Origin: Bacillota bacterium
GTDB taxonomy: Bacteria; Bacillota; Clostridia; Caldicoprobacterales; DTU083
Assembly: GCA_029549985.1 (NCBI GenBank)
Contig: JAKPIB010000037.1
Span: 62,001 to 126,000, forward strand
DNA: 64,000 nt
Reading direction: 5' to 3'
Below are positions 16,115 through 25,590 of this stretch, piece by piece; position 1 is the first letter of the stretch, and every line of letters starts with the position of its first letter. Under the pieces are notes generated by a model. That model was not told where the DNA came from and searched no databases. It saw nothing but the letters and a program-made list of their open reading frames with translations. The translations under genes were made by a program, and so were the position numbers.

Positions 16115-17530
16115 ATGAAACTAGCATTGATAGGCGGCGGCAGTGTAAGGACGATATACTTTGCCCGTTCCTTTGCGGCCTATGCCCAAAGCCTGGGCTT
16201 CGACGAGCTGTATATAATGGACATGGACAGGGAAAAGCTGCGCATATTCGGGAGCCTGGCCAGGTACGAGGCTGAAAAAAAGGCTGATGCCCTGGGGGTC
16301 AGGCTGGAGATAGTGCTGACGACCAGCCTGGATGAGGCGGTCAGGGGTGCGGACTATGTGGTCACCACCATCAGGTCGGGCGGTGATGAAGCCAGGGTGC
16401 TCGATGAGCGCATAGCCCTGAAGCATGGCCTGATCGGCCAGGAGACCACAGGAGCAGGAGGCTTTGTCTATGCCTTGAGGTCCATTCCCGACCTGATCGG
16501 GATCATGGACAGGGTGAAGGCCTTGAGCAACAATGCCACGGTCTTCAATTTCACCAATCCTTCCGGCCTTGTGACCCAGGCACTATACGATGCGGGCTTT
16601 GACAATATAGTAGGCATTTGCGACAACGCTACCGAGACCAAGATAAGCCTGGGCAGGACCCTCAGGCTCAACGCCTCGGAGTTCAATGTACGTACCTATG
16701 GGCTGAACCACCTTACCTGGTCCGACCAGGTGGTCATAAATGGCAGGGATATACTGCCGAAGCTGTTTGAACACGATGAATTCATCGAGAACTTCCATGA
16801 ATTCAGGTACTTTGACTCCGACCTTGTAAAGCGGCTCAGGTCCATACCGAACGGTTACCTGTACTACTATTATCACAGGGAGCGGGCCCTGGCCAATATG
16901 CTGGCATCCCCCAGGACCAGGGGCGAGAGCATAAAGGAGATAAACGACCAGATGCTCGATTCCCTGCGCCATGTGGATGTGGAAGCAAGCCCGGAAGAAG
17001 CGCTGGATATTTACAAGTACTATATGCAGAAACGGGAAGGCTCCTATATGCAGATGGAGCTGGGCGGCAGCGGCAAGGAGATGAAGCCCATCGACATAAG
17101 GCAGTTCGGCATAGAGGAGCTCAAAGGGGACAATGACGATATCGAACTGCTGGAAGGTTATGCCGGGGTTGCCTTCAACTATATACAAGCCCGGAAGAAC
17201 GACCGCAGGGTCGAGATAGCTGTAAACGTGCAAAACAAGGGGGCCGTGCAGGGTATGGATGACGATGATGTGGTGGAGATATCCTGCATAGTTGACAAGG
17301 ATGGCCTGCACAGGGCCAAAGTAGACAAGGTACCGGGATCCAGCCTCCTGCTCATGAAGACCATAAAGCGCTATGAGAAGCTTACGATCGAGGCTTGCAT
17401 GCACAAGTCAAGGGATCTTGCGATCGAGGCCCTTATGATCCATCCACTGGTGAACAGCTATTCCATAGCCAGGGACCTGTTCGATGACTACCAAAGGGCC
17501 CACAGCCGGTATCTGGGGGACTACAGATGA
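16115..17530 (+). CDS. family 4 glycosidase (6-phospho-beta-glucosidase-like)
   Basis: NAD+ and Mn2+-dependent glycosidase using a redox-elimination mechanism. Rossmann motif IGGGSVR (residues 6-12), FNFTNPSG, metal-ligand Cys169 (GICDNATETK) and His199 (YGLNHLTW), positions close to those of known 6-phospho-beta-glucosidases (about 171 and 200). The usual CNxP after the Cys is CDNA here, a visible deviation. GLNH favours the phospho-beta-glucosidase branch over alpha-glucosidase/galactosidase. Start: GGAGG (16103-16107) is 7 bases from ATG 16115 but only 1 from ATG 16109. Stop overlaps the next start as ATGA, so the two are translationally coupled. Natural substrate unproven. Confidence 0.83.
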   Translation: MKLALIGGGSVRTIYFARSFAAYAQSLGFDELYIMDMDREKLRIFGSLARYEAEKKADALGVRLEIVLTTSLDEAVRGADYVVTTIRSGGDEARVLDERIALKHGLIGQETTGAGGFVYALRSIPDLIGIMDRVKALSNNATVFNFTNPSGLVTQALYDAGFDNIVGICDNATETKISLGRTLRLNASEFNVRTYGLNHLTWSDQVVINGRDILPKLFEHDEFIENFHEFRYFDSDLVKRLRSIPNGYLYYYYHRERALANMLASPRTRGESIKEINDQMLDSLRHVDVEASPEEALDIYKYYMQKREGSYMQMELGGSGKEMKPIDIRQFGIEELKGDNDDIELLEGYAGVAFNYIQARKNDRRVEIAVNVQNKGAVQGMDDDDVVEISCIVDKDGLHRAKVDKVPGSSLLLMKTIKRYEKLTIEACMHKSRDLAIEALMIHPLVNSYSIARDLFDDYQRAHSRYLGDYR

Positions 17531-18435
17531 AAAACGACCTTTTGTGTATAGCTTCATCCTGCCTGGATCTGATCTTCACAGGCATGAAAAGGCTGCCCGC
17601 ACCGGGTACCGAAGAGTTTTCCGAGGATTTTGTGATCAAGGGCGGAGGTGGGGCCAATACCCCTGTCGCAGCATCCAGGCTCGGGCTCAGGACTGCCTTC
17701 ATCACCCAGCTAGGCAAGGACCTGATGGGGGAGATAATGCTCAGGTTTTTCAGGGATTCGGGCATGAACACGGAGGCTGTCATCCAATCAAGGAAAAAAA
17801 GGACATCTGTCACCGCAGTCATGTCCTTGGGCCACGAGCGGGGTTTTGCGAGCTTTGACAAAAATGACTTGTCGGATGTCGACCTTAGGTTTCTGGAAGA
17901 CCATATAAAATGCTCAAGGCATGTCCATTCCCATATAGCCTATGTGAGCACCCTGCCTATCATCGAGCTGGCAGAAAAGCATGGGTGTACGATATCCATT
18001 GACACCTCCTGGTCGGCTGACCGTAAGGCGGACGGCATCAAGGATATATTGAGGCGAATAGATATCTTTACACCAAATGAGGTGGAGGCCTGCACCCTGA
18101 CCGGGACAGAGGATGCATGGGAAGCTGCCCGTATCCTGTCACAATATGTGAAGGTCCTGGTCGTCAAGCTCGGGGCGAAGGGCTGCCTGGTGGCAAAAGG
18201 CGGGGAGTTGATAGAAGTCCCACCGGTCATGGGCATCACGCCGGTAGATACGACAGGGGCGGGAGACCTCTTCAATGCGGGCTTCCTGTATGGCTTCCTA
18301 AGCGGTTTCAGCCTTGATGAATGCGCCCGGTGGGGCAACGCCAGCGGAGCCCTGGCAGTCACCTTTCCCGGGGGCATGGATGATTCCTTTACCTATGAGG
18401 CTGTAAAAAGAATCTACGAAAACAATTATGCATAA
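17527..18435 (+). CDS. PfkB-family carbohydrate kinase
   Basis: 302 residues. Signature 1 region KGGGGANTPVAASRLGL and C-terminal VDTTGAGDLFNAGF with catalytic Asp247. NEVEACTLTG fits the family NxxE Mg2+ motif. Coupled by ATGA to the GH4 glycosidase, so it probably phosphorylates the sugar that enzyme releases. The sugar specificity (fructose, ketogluconate, nucleoside and others are possible) is not readable. The same LacI-type operator should control it. Confidence 0.83.
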   Translation: MKNDLLCIASSCLDLIFTGMKRLPAPGTEEFSEDFVIKGGGGANTPVAASRLGLRTAFITQLGKDLMGEIMLRFFRDSGMNTEAVIQSRKKRTSVTAVMSLGHERGFASFDKNDLSDVDLRFLEDHIKCSRHVHSHIAYVSTLPIIELAEKHGCTISIDTSWSADRKADGIKDILRRIDIFTPNEVEACTLTGTEDAWEAARILSQYVKVLVVKLGAKGCLVAKGGELIEVPPVMGITPVDTTGAGDLFNAGFLYGFLSGFSLDECARWGNASGALAVTFPGGMDDSFTYEAVKRIYENNYA

Positions 18436-18436
18436 G

Positions 18437-18465
18437 TTGTAATACTCCCGGCTTTTTGCTATAAT
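18437..18465 (+). promoter_or_regulatory. promoter of leuS T-box transcript
   Basis: TTGTAA (18437-18442), 17-base spacer, TATAAT (18460-18465). The -35 abuts the stop codon of the PfkB kinase gene. Confidence 0.65.
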
Positions 18466-18471
18466 ATGTGG

Positions 18472-18770
18472 CAATAGTATGTAAATGCCGGTAACGATAT
18501 GAGCTGGTGCATATACAGGTGATGAAGGGAAGTAGTAGGCTTTTACGTTTTTCAAAGAGAGCCGCCGCTTGTGGTGAAAGGCGTGCAAAAACGGGAGCCG
18601 AACTCGTCCCGGAGCTGCCAGGGTGAACCGTAGTAGCCCCGGCCGGTAAAGCCGTTATCTTTTCAAGGGGCCGCATCATGGCAAAAAGCATTCATGCTGA
18701 GCCGGAAACGGCAAATAGAGTGGTACCGCGGGCTTTCGTCTCTATGGAGGATGAAGGCCTTTTTCTATTA
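18472..18770 (+). promoter_or_regulatory. T-box riboswitch leader, leucine specific
   Basis: Senses uncharged tRNA-Leu and lets transcription read into leuS. Seen: AGAGAGCC stem I base, GGTGAAA (18573 area, GGUGNRA loop), specifier region GAACTC with CTC (Leu) at 18603-18605, and the T-box AGAGTGGTACCGCGG at 18717-18731 whose TGGT pairs with the tRNA ACCA end. The terminator stem GGGCTTTCGTC/GATGAAGGCC runs into CTTTTT at about 18730-18768. Specifier, discriminator pairing and the downstream gene all agree. Confidence 0.92.
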
Positions 18771-18810
18771 AATGAAATTACGCATATCAGGAAAAAGGAA
18801 GTGACTCAGT

Positions 18811-21219
18811 ATGCATGAATACGATCCGAAAGCAATCGAAAAGAAGTGGCAGGATATATGGGACAGGGAAGGTACGTTCCGTGCATCCGAGGACAAAAGC
18901 AAGCCGAAATTTTACGCCCTGGTAGAGTTTCCATACCCCTCGGGCCAGGGGCTCCATGTAGGGCATCCGAGGCCGTATACGGCGCTTGATATCGTTGCCC
19001 GCAAGCGCAGGCTCCAGGGGTACAACGTGCTCTACCCCATGGGCTGGGATGCCTTCGGCCTGCCTACGGAGAACTATGCCATACAGAACAAGATCCACCC
19101 CAGGATCGTCACTGAAAACAACGTAGCCAGGTTCAAGGCCCAGCTGAAGGCCCTCGGCTATTCCTTCGACTGGTCCCGGGAGATCAACACCACGGATCCG
19201 GGCTATTATAAATGGACCCAGTGGATATTCCTGAAGCTCTTTGAAAAGGGGCTTGCCTATAAAAGCGAATCACCCATCAACTGGTGCACCTCCTGTAAGG
19301 TCGGCCTGGCCAACGAAGAGGTGGTGAACGGGGTCTGCGAACGATGTGGCAGCGAGGTCGTGAGAAAGGTCAAGAACCAATGGATGCTGAAGATCACCGA
19401 GTATGCCGAGCGGCTGCTCAATGACCTTGCCACCGTTGACTACATCGAAAGGGTCAAGATACAGCAGGAGAACTGGATCGGCCGTTCGACCGGCGCCGAA
19501 GTGGAGTTCGAGGTCACCGGCGGGCATAAGCTGAAGGTGTTCACCACACGGCCTGATACCCTCTTTGGAGCCACCTACATGGTCATATCCCCGGAGCACC
19601 CCCTGATCGACAAGCTCCAGGACAGGATCGAAAACATGGACGAGATCAGGAGCTACAGGGAGTATGCCAATAAGAAGTCCGATTTTGAGCGCACGGAGCT
19701 TTCAAAGGAAAAGACAGGAGTCGAGCTGAAGGGGATAAAGGCTGTTAACCCCGCAACAGGCAAGGAAATCCCGGTCTTCACATCCGACTATGTGCTGATG
19801 TCCTACGGGACGGGTGCGATCATGGCCGTACCGGGGCATGACACCCGTGACTGGGAGTTTGCAAAGAAGTTCAACCTGCCGATAGTAGAGGTCGTAGCAG
19901 GGGGCAATGTGGAGGAAGAGGCCTATACCGACACCGAGAAAGGGGTAATGGTCAACTCAGGCTTCCTGAACGGCCTTGAGGTGGCAGAAGCCAAGGCAGC
20001 GATCATAAAATGGCTGGAGGAAAAGGGCCTGGGCAGGGCAAAGGTCAACTACAAGCTGCGGGACTGGGTATTCTCCCGCCAGAGGTATTGGGGCGAGCCT
20101 ATACCGCTGGTCCACTGCGACCAATGCGGCTGGGTGCCGATCCCGGAGGAGGAGCTCCCGCTCCTGCTGCCTGAGGTCGAGAGCTACGAGCCGACCGACA
20201 CCGGGGAGTCGCCCCTGGCCAACATGCCCGACTGGGTCAACACAAAATGTCCCAGGTGCGGAGGGCCCGCCAAACGCGAGACGGATACCATGCCCCAGTG
20301 GGCAGGTTCGTCCTGGTATTTCCTAAGGTATCTCGATCCCCACAACGACAAGGAGCTGGCCTCCAGGGAGAGCCTCGAATACTGGCTGCCTGTCGACTGG
20401 TACAACGGAGGCATGGAGCATACGACCCTGCACCTTTTGTACTCAAGGTTCTGGCACAAGTTCCTGTATGACATCGGCGTAGTGCCGACGCCTGAGCCTT
20501 ATAGGAAGCGTACCTCCCACGGCATGATCCTGGGGGAGAACAACGAGAAGATGTCCAAATCCAGGGGCAATGTGGTCAACCCTGACGACATAGTCAATGA
20601 GTTCGGGGCCGATACGCTCAGGATGTACGAAATGTTCATCGGCGACTTCGAAAAGAGCGCGCCCTGGTCGCAAAACGGCGTCAGAGGCTGCAGGAGGTTC
20701 CTGGACAGGGTATGGAGGCTTGCCGAGTTCCTGACCGATGATGAAAACTACTCGCCGGAGCTTGAGACCAGTGTCCACCGCACCATAAAGAAGGTGAGCG
20801 AAGACTTTGAGACCCTGAAGTTCAACACGGCGATCGCAGCCATGATGTCCCTGGTCAACGAATTCTATGCGGCAGGCAGGATAACCAGGGGCGAGTTCAA
20901 GACCCTGATGATACTCCTGAACCCCGTAGCGCCTCACATAACCGAGGAGCTCTGGTCGATCTACGGCAGCGGAACCAGGATCACTGACGAAGAATGGCCC
21001 AAATGGGATGAGTCCAAAACAGTGGATGAGGTGGTCGAGATAGCTGTCCAGGTCAACGGCAAGGTAAAGGGCAAGATCATGGTGGCAGCCGGTGCGGCCC
21101 AGGAGGAGGTACAGCAAAAGGCCTTTGAGGACGAGAAGCTGAAAGCCGTGTTCCAGGACAAGACGATCGTAAAGGTCATCTATGTACCGGGCCGTATACT
21201 GAACGTGGTTGTAAAATAA
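18811..21219 (+). CDS. leuS: leucyl-tRNA synthetase
   Basis: Class I synthetase charging tRNA-Leu. 802 residues, normal for bacterial LeuRS. HIGH motif as HVGH in [17 protein letters not shown] (about residues 44-60), CP1 editing domain mid-protein ([25 protein letters not shown]), zinc-type Cys pairs (CTSC, CERC), KMSKS as [15 protein letters not shown], and the C-terminal anticodon-binding and LeuRS-specific domain. Controlled by the T-box leader directly upstream and closed by a terminator at 21229. Confidence 0.97.
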   Translation: MHEYDPKAIEKKWQDIWDREGTFRASEDKSKPKFYALVEFPYPSGQGLHVGHPRPYTALDIVARKRRLQGYNVLYPMGWDAFGLPTENYAIQNKIHPRIVTENNVARFKAQLKALGYSFDWSREINTTDPGYYKWTQWIFLKLFEKGLAYKSESPINWCTSCKVGLANEEVVNGVCERCGSEVVRKVKNQWMLKITEYAERLLNDLATVDYIERVKIQQENWIGRSTGAEVEFEVTGGHKLKVFTTRPDTLFGATYMVISPEHPLIDKLQDRIENMDEIRSYREYANKKSDFERTELSKEKTGVELKGIKAVNPATGKEIPVFTSDYVLMSYGTGAIMAVPGHDTRDWEFAKKFNLPIVEVVAGGNVEEEAYTDTEKGVMVNSGFLNGLEVAEAKAAIIKWLEEKGLGRAKVNYKLRDWVFSRQRYWGEPIPLVHCDQCGWVPIPEEELPLLLPEVESYEPTDTGESPLANMPDWVNTKCPRCGGPAKRETDTMPQWAGSSWYFLRYLDPHNDKELASRESLEYWLPVDWYNGGMEHTTLHLLYSRFWHKFLYDIGVVPTPEPYRKRTSHGMILGENNEKMSKSRGNVVNPDDIVNEFGADTLRMYEMFIGDFEKSAPWSQNGVRGCRRFLDRVWRLAEFLTDDENYSPELETSVHRTIKKVSEDFETLKFNTAIAAMMSLVNEFYAAGRITRGEFKTLMILLNPVAPHITEELWSIYGSGTRITDEEWPKWDESKTVDEVVEIAVQVNGKVKGKIMVAAGAAQEEVQQKAFEDEKLKAVFQDKTIVKVIYVPGRILNVVVK

Positions 21220-21228
21220 GCTGATATA

Positions 21229-21265
21229 CCTCCCTGTATCCAGCGATCATACAGGGAGGTTTTTT
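21229..21265 (+). terminator. rho-independent terminator of leuS
   Basis: CCTCCCTGTAT (21229-21239) pairs with ATACAGGGAGG (21249-21259), followed by six T. Confidence 0.9.
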
Positions 21266-21359
21266 ATGCCGCTTTTACAGTCAGATGATATTAATGTTTA
21301 CTCAGATATGATAAAATGTGACAGTAGACCCAAGATGAAAATACGGAGGTTTTGAATCG

Positions 21360-22829
21360 ATGCAGGAAAGCAGCAGCAAAGACAGGCTTCACCGTACCAA
21401 TGGATCCGTAATACCCTTGCTTGACAAGGTAGGATATGGCAGCGGAAATCTGACCTATGGCATAGTATTCCAGCTGGTTGCCACATATGTGGTTTTCTAT
21501 TCCACTGCGATACTGGGCGTACCCGGCAGCATAATAGGGACCGTTGTGGGCTTGAGCGTCATCTGGGACGGAGTCTCGGACCCCCTGATGGGCTATATAT
21601 CGGACTACACCAGGTTCAGGAGATTCGGAAGGCGGCATTTTTACCTGCTTAGCGGCTGCATGCTCATAGCGGTTTCCAACTACTTCCTGTGGGTCATTGA
21701 TCCGGGCCTGTCTACAGGGCTGAAGACGGCATATCTTGCCATACTGCTTTTTGTGATCAAAACAGCCATGACCATATACTCAGTGCCCCATACAGCCTTG
21801 GGAGCGGAGCTCTCCGATGACTACAACGAAAGGAGCTCGATCCAGGGCATAAAAACCATATTCTTCATACTCGGCCTCTTTGGCGCTACTGTCATGGGCA
21901 TGTTCCTGTTTTTCAACCCGACGCCGGAGTACCCCCAGGGCCAGCTCAACCCTGCGGCTTACAGGAACATGGGCCTGACTTCCTCGGTCATTGCCCTGGT
22001 ATTCGGCCTTGTATGCTTTTTCAGCACAAAGAAGTATATCCAATACCTGCCGATGCCAGACGATAAGGGTGGCAGTGATCACGAAAAGAAGGGCAGCATT
22101 CTCAATGATGTGAAGCAGGCTTTTTCCAATGCAGACTATAGGCTTGTGGTAACAGGCTACCTGCTAACCAATATAGCCTCGGCGCTGATTAGCTCCATTG
22201 GCATGCACGTTTTCACCTATACCTTCCAGTTCAATAATACCGCCATTGCAGTCATATTCGGTGTCCTGTTCGGCATGTGCGTGCTGTCCCAGCTGGTCTG
22301 GGTAAAGATATCGACCATGCTGGACAAAAAACGTACCGTTGTATCGGGCCTATCAGCGTCCCTGCTGGGAGCCCTGTACTTCCTCGTGCTGGTTTTCTTT
22401 AGAGACGCTGTGACGGGAAAGGTATTGTATTTCATTCCATTTGCAGCCCTGTCGGGCTTTGGCATGGGCGGACTTTTCTCTCTCCCTCTGTCCATGATCG
22501 CCGATACGATCGATGTGGAGGAGCTGTCCACCGGATTCAGAAACGAAGGCGTGTTCTACGGGTGCATGACCCTCTGCTACAAGCTGTCCCAGGCAGTAGC
22601 CATATTCCTGCTGGGCATATTGCTGGATTTGGTAGGGTTTGACGCAGAAGCGGTTTCTCAGCCCAGAGCCACACTAATGACCCTGGGCCTGATACTTGCG
22701 ATCGGCTGCATTGTGAGCCTGGTTGCCGCCATGCTGGCATATTCGGGCTACTCGCTGAACAAGCAAAAGGTTGAGTCGATACAGCGGCAGATCCAGGAGA
22801 GGCAGCAGAAAACAAACAGTAAAAACTAG
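21360..22829 (+). CDS. GPH-family sugar:cation symporter
   Basis: 489 residues, about 12 hydrophobic spans, integral membrane. Family signatures are YGSGNLTYG near the N-terminus, WDGVSDPLMGYISDYTR (the loop 2-3 motif of glycoside-pentoside-hexuronide symporters, MelB-like) and FGRRHFYLL. Imports glycosides, pentosides or hexuronides with Na+ or H+. ATG after ACGGAGG. Followed by an acetyltransferase and a Gfo/Idh/MocA dehydrogenase on the same strand; the dehydrogenase may act on the imported sugar. Substrate unknown. Confidence 0.83.
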   Translation: MQESSSKDRLHRTNGSVIPLLDKVGYGSGNLTYGIVFQLVATYVVFYSTAILGVPGSIIGTVVGLSVIWDGVSDPLMGYISDYTRFRRFGRRHFYLLSGCMLIAVSNYFLWVIDPGLSTGLKTAYLAILLFVIKTAMTIYSVPHTALGAELSDDYNERSSIQGIKTIFFILGLFGATVMGMFLFFNPTPEYPQGQLNPAAYRNMGLTSSVIALVFGLVCFFSTKKYIQYLPMPDDKGGSDHEKKGSILNDVKQAFSNADYRLVVTGYLLTNIASALISSIGMHVFTYTFQFNNTAIAVIFGVLFGMCVLSQLVWVKISTMLDKKRTVVSGLSASLLGALYFLVLVFFRDAVTGKVLYFIPFAALSGFGMGGLFSLPLSMIADTIDVEELSTGFRNEGVFYGCMTLCYKLSQAVAIFLLGILLDLVGFDAEAVSQPRATLMTLGLILAIGCIVSLVAAMLAYSGYSLNKQKVESIQRQIQERQQKTNSKN

Positions 22830-22942
22830 TACGCCATCGTATCAAAAAGCTTCAGATGTTGAACCGGGCAGGTAAAGGTGTACTTTACTATCCTTCGGGT
22901 ATCAATGCGATCAGGCGAAATAAAAGTATAGGGGTGTACGCT

Positions 22943-24106
22943 ATGGAGGGGCCAAGGCCGGTCAAAAAGGAGGAGCTCTCCCAGGTGTTGGAGCTTATCA
23001 ACTCGGTCTTTCGAACCAACGAGGGATTGGCGCCCACGATGGGTGAAGAATTCCCCCTGCTGCTATGTGAAAAAAACGCACCGAACATGCGGGTTATATT
23101 GGAGGACGGACGCCCGGTGTCCAGCGTGAACTATTATCCCGCCACCGTAAGCATCCGGGGCGCAAGGGTCAGGGTGGCATCAGTTGGTTCTGTATGCACA
23201 CACCCGGATCACAGGGGGAGGAACTACGCATCCATACTGCTTGAAGACGCTGAAAGCTCCATGGTCCGGGAAGGCATTGAGATCATGCTGGTGTCCGGTT
23301 CCCGCAGTCTTTACTTGCGCAGAAGCTGCGTAAAGACAGGTGGATTTTTCGAATGTACCATATCTTCTGATGATACCAAGGCATGGGATTGGGCAGATGA
23401 TGTTGATCTATTGGAGATCAATGAAGGAAATATCATAGAAGCAGCCAATATATACAGCAATGAGCCCGTAAGGTTTGACAGGACCTTTGATGAGTATAAA
23501 GGCTTTTTCAAGGGCGCGATGACACCCTGGGGCAGGTACTCCTTCATATCATACCTCATAAGAATCAGGCAAAGGCCGGCGGCTTATATCTTTGCAAGGC
23601 TGGAGGAAGGCAAAGGCTCTGCTTATGTCAGGGAGTTCGCCGGCGACAGGTCCCTGGTGTTGCAAGGCATGGGCAGGCTGTTGAAACGGCACGGGCTGGG
23701 TGAGATCAAGCTGGTGGTGCATAAGCAGGATGTGCTGGCTGCCCTCCTTGAGGCATCGGATATCGAGCTTAAGGATATAAATCAGCAGGGCACGGTAAAA
23801 ATACTGAACTTCCCATCCTTGATGAACAGCCTGAAACCCTATATGCGCCTGTATTTACCGGAGAAAACGGTCGATGGCTTAAGGTTCGGCACCAGTGGTG
23901 ACACCTATATATTTGAAGCAGGAGACGAAAGGATCGCGATCAACGGCATGAACGCTTTGTGCCGGCTTGTATTCGGCGAAGCAGAGCAAGAAGTGGGCCT
24001 TGAAGGGCTTAAGGCTGAGCTGGCCCGTAAACCAAGGCTCGAGGAGATCCTTGGATCGGTATTTCCGATTCCATTTCCATGGACTCAGAATATGAACTAT
24101 ATATAA
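22943..24106 (+). CDS. GNAT-family N-acetyltransferase
   Basis: 387 residues. N-terminal GNAT domain with VGSVCTHPDHRGRNYASILLE (V-x-P-x-x-R/Q-G-x-G/N acetyl-CoA loop, about residues 83-103). A second GNAT-like half and C-terminal part follow (PYMRLYLPE..., a sterol-carrier-like layout), reminiscent of the Eis-type two-domain acetyltransferases. Start placed at 22943 (MEGPRPVKKEEL) after AGGGGTG; an upstream ATG at 22856 would add 29 atypical residues. The target is unknown. Its 3' end is followed after 41 bases by a dehydrogenase. Confidence 0.75.
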   Translation: MEGPRPVKKEELSQVLELINSVFRTNEGLAPTMGEEFPLLLCEKNAPNMRVILEDGRPVSSVNYYPATVSIRGARVRVASVGSVCTHPDHRGRNYASILLEDAESSMVREGIEIMLVSGSRSLYLRRSCVKTGGFFECTISSDDTKAWDWADDVDLLEINEGNIIEAANIYSNEPVRFDRTFDEYKGFFKGAMTPWGRYSFISYLIRIRQRPAAYIFARLEEGKGSAYVREFAGDRSLVLQGMGRLLKRHGLGEIKLVVHKQDVLAALLEASDIELKDINQQGTVKILNFPSLMNSLKPYMRLYLPEKTVDGLRFGTSGDTYIFEAGDERIAINGMNALCRLVFGEAEQEVGLEGLKAELARKPRLEEILGSVFPIPFPWTQNMNYI

Positions 24107-24147
24107 ACACAAGAAATGGAGAACAAAATCACGGGGAGGTCTTCAAT

Positions 24148-25173
24148 ATGCTAAAAACCGGATTGGTTGGATTGGGATTCATGGGCAGAGGTCACCTGGA
24201 CAATCTTATCAGGCTGACACAGGAGGGGTATCCAGTCAGGCTGACTGCTGTCTGCGACATCGATGAAGAGAAGTTCAGCGGCAAGACGATAGCGGGCAAT
24301 CTCCAGATAGGCCTGAAGGAATATGACTTCTCACAATATGCCCTCTATACAGACTTTGACGAAATGCTTCAAAAGGAAGAGCTAGACTGTGTGATCATCG
24401 CACTGCCTACATATCTGCACAAGGAGACGACGATCAAAGCGCTGAAGAGGGGCATCAACGTGTTGTGCGAAAAGCCGATGGCCTTGAGCTCAGCAGATTG
24501 TGAGGAGATGATAAGCACGGCGGAGGAAAGCGGCAGGAAGCTCATGATAGGCCAATGCCTCCGCTTCTGGCCTGCATACGAGTACCTCAAGCACTGTGTG
24601 GACACAGGCAAGTTCGGCAAGGCCGTAGGCGGCTATTTCTTCCGCGGCGGCGGCACTCCCCAATGGTCATACCAGGGATGGATGATGAAAAAGGACCTGT
24701 GCGGCGGCTGCCTGATGGACCAGCACATACACGATATAGATATGATAAACTGGCTGTTCGGGAAACCCCTGTATGTATCGACTCTGGGCAAGAATGTGAT
24801 ACCGGGCAGCGGCTATGACATTGTTTCGACCAACTATTACTACGATGACGGCAAGGTCATAAATGCCCAGGACGACTGGACCCTGAACGGTGACTTCGGC
24901 TATGAGATGCTCTTTCGTGTAAACTTTGAAAGGGGCAATCTGGAGTTCAAAAACGGAAGGCTAAAGGTAAATCCGAATGACGGTAAAAGCTATACCCCCG
25001 ATTTGTCCGCAGAGGATGGCTATTACCGGGAGCTCATATACTTCCTTGATGCAGTCATGAACGACAAGCCGATCCTTATATCCACTCCTGAGAGCACGGC
25101 CGATACGATACGGATCGCCGAGGCAGAGGCCAGGTCTGCCGACAAGGGTGGGGAAAAGGAAGCAGTACTCTGA
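24148..25173 (+). CDS. Gfo/Idh/MocA-family oxidoreductase
   Basis: 341 residues. N-terminal Rossmann domain GLVGLGFMGRGH (residues 4-15), EKPMAL with the conserved Lys, then the alpha/beta domain with GGCLMDQHIHDIDMINWLFG supplying the conserved Asp/His active-site segment. Oxidises or reduces a sugar or inositol carbon with NAD(P). Start at 24148 because GGGGAGG is spaced 8 bases; the frame extends upstream into the GNAT 3' end but without a ribosome binding site. The third gene of the symporter group. Confidence 0.85.
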   Translation: MLKTGLVGLGFMGRGHLDNLIRLTQEGYPVRLTAVCDIDEEKFSGKTIAGNLQIGLKEYDFSQYALYTDFDEMLQKEELDCVIIALPTYLHKETTIKALKRGINVLCEKPMALSSADCEEMISTAEESGRKLMIGQCLRFWPAYEYLKHCVDTGKFGKAVGGYFFRGGGTPQWSYQGWMMKKDLCGGCLMDQHIHDIDMINWLFGKPLYVSTLGKNVIPGSGYDIVSTNYYYDDGKVINAQDDWTLNGDFGYEMLFRVNFERGNLEFKNGRLKVNPNDGKSYTPDLSAEDGYYRELIYFLDAVMNDKPILISTPESTADTIRIAEAEARSADKGGEKEAVL

Positions 25174-25277
25174 TCACAAGCATCCATATCTGATGTTTCA
25201 CCCTGATTGTCCTTATTTCTTTCAGCCTGCCTAAAACGGACGCTCCCTGCATACCATGTACTAAGGGGGTGTGGTGA

Positions 25278-25373
25278 ATGAAGATATTCTTCTTCCGCAA
25301 AAAACATCTAAAGTGGGCTGCAGCGCTTATTGTTGCTGTGATCGTACTTATCATCCTGCTCAAGGTGCTTTGA
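25278..25373 (+). CDS. 31-residue single-pass membrane peptide
   Basis: A short frame with ATG after AAGGGGGTG. It encodes a basic N-terminus (MKIFFFRKKHLK), then one hydrophobic helix (AAALIVAVIVLIILL) and the end KVL. The charge pattern predicts a cytoplasmic N-terminus and a single membrane span. It resembles the first residues of clostridial sporulation or cell-wall proteins that begin with a basic cap and one anchor, so it may be a genuine small protein or the remnant of a longer gene; the frame after the TGA shows no continuation I recognise. Flanked by non-coding sequence. Confidence 0.45.
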   Translation: MKIFFFRKKHLKWAAALIVAVIVLIILLKVL

Positions 25374-25590
25374 GCTCTCTGGACCCTTATGTACATAGAC
25401 AGGATTTCCTGCGTCATGAAGCAATCGGGACTATAATGATGCTGCCATACGGACGTCATGATCGTCCCGAACTGTCTTAGGTCGGACAAGCAGCGAACCT
25501 ATAGATAATCCACCTTTATAGTTTGCCGGATATATGCTACAATTGAAAACAAAAGGGACAAGCAAAACGTTCATACCGGGCGGTGATATC
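25374..25590. other. intergenic region without recognised elements
   Basis: Nothing I can support beyond a TATGCTACAAT-like -10 (about 25531-25541) without a clear -35. It may be degraded coding sequence following the 31-residue peptide. Confidence 0.3.

Noticed and set aside
20443-21117. long minus-strand frames inside leuS
   Set aside because: Antisense shadows created by codon bias; no ribosome binding site or recognisable family.
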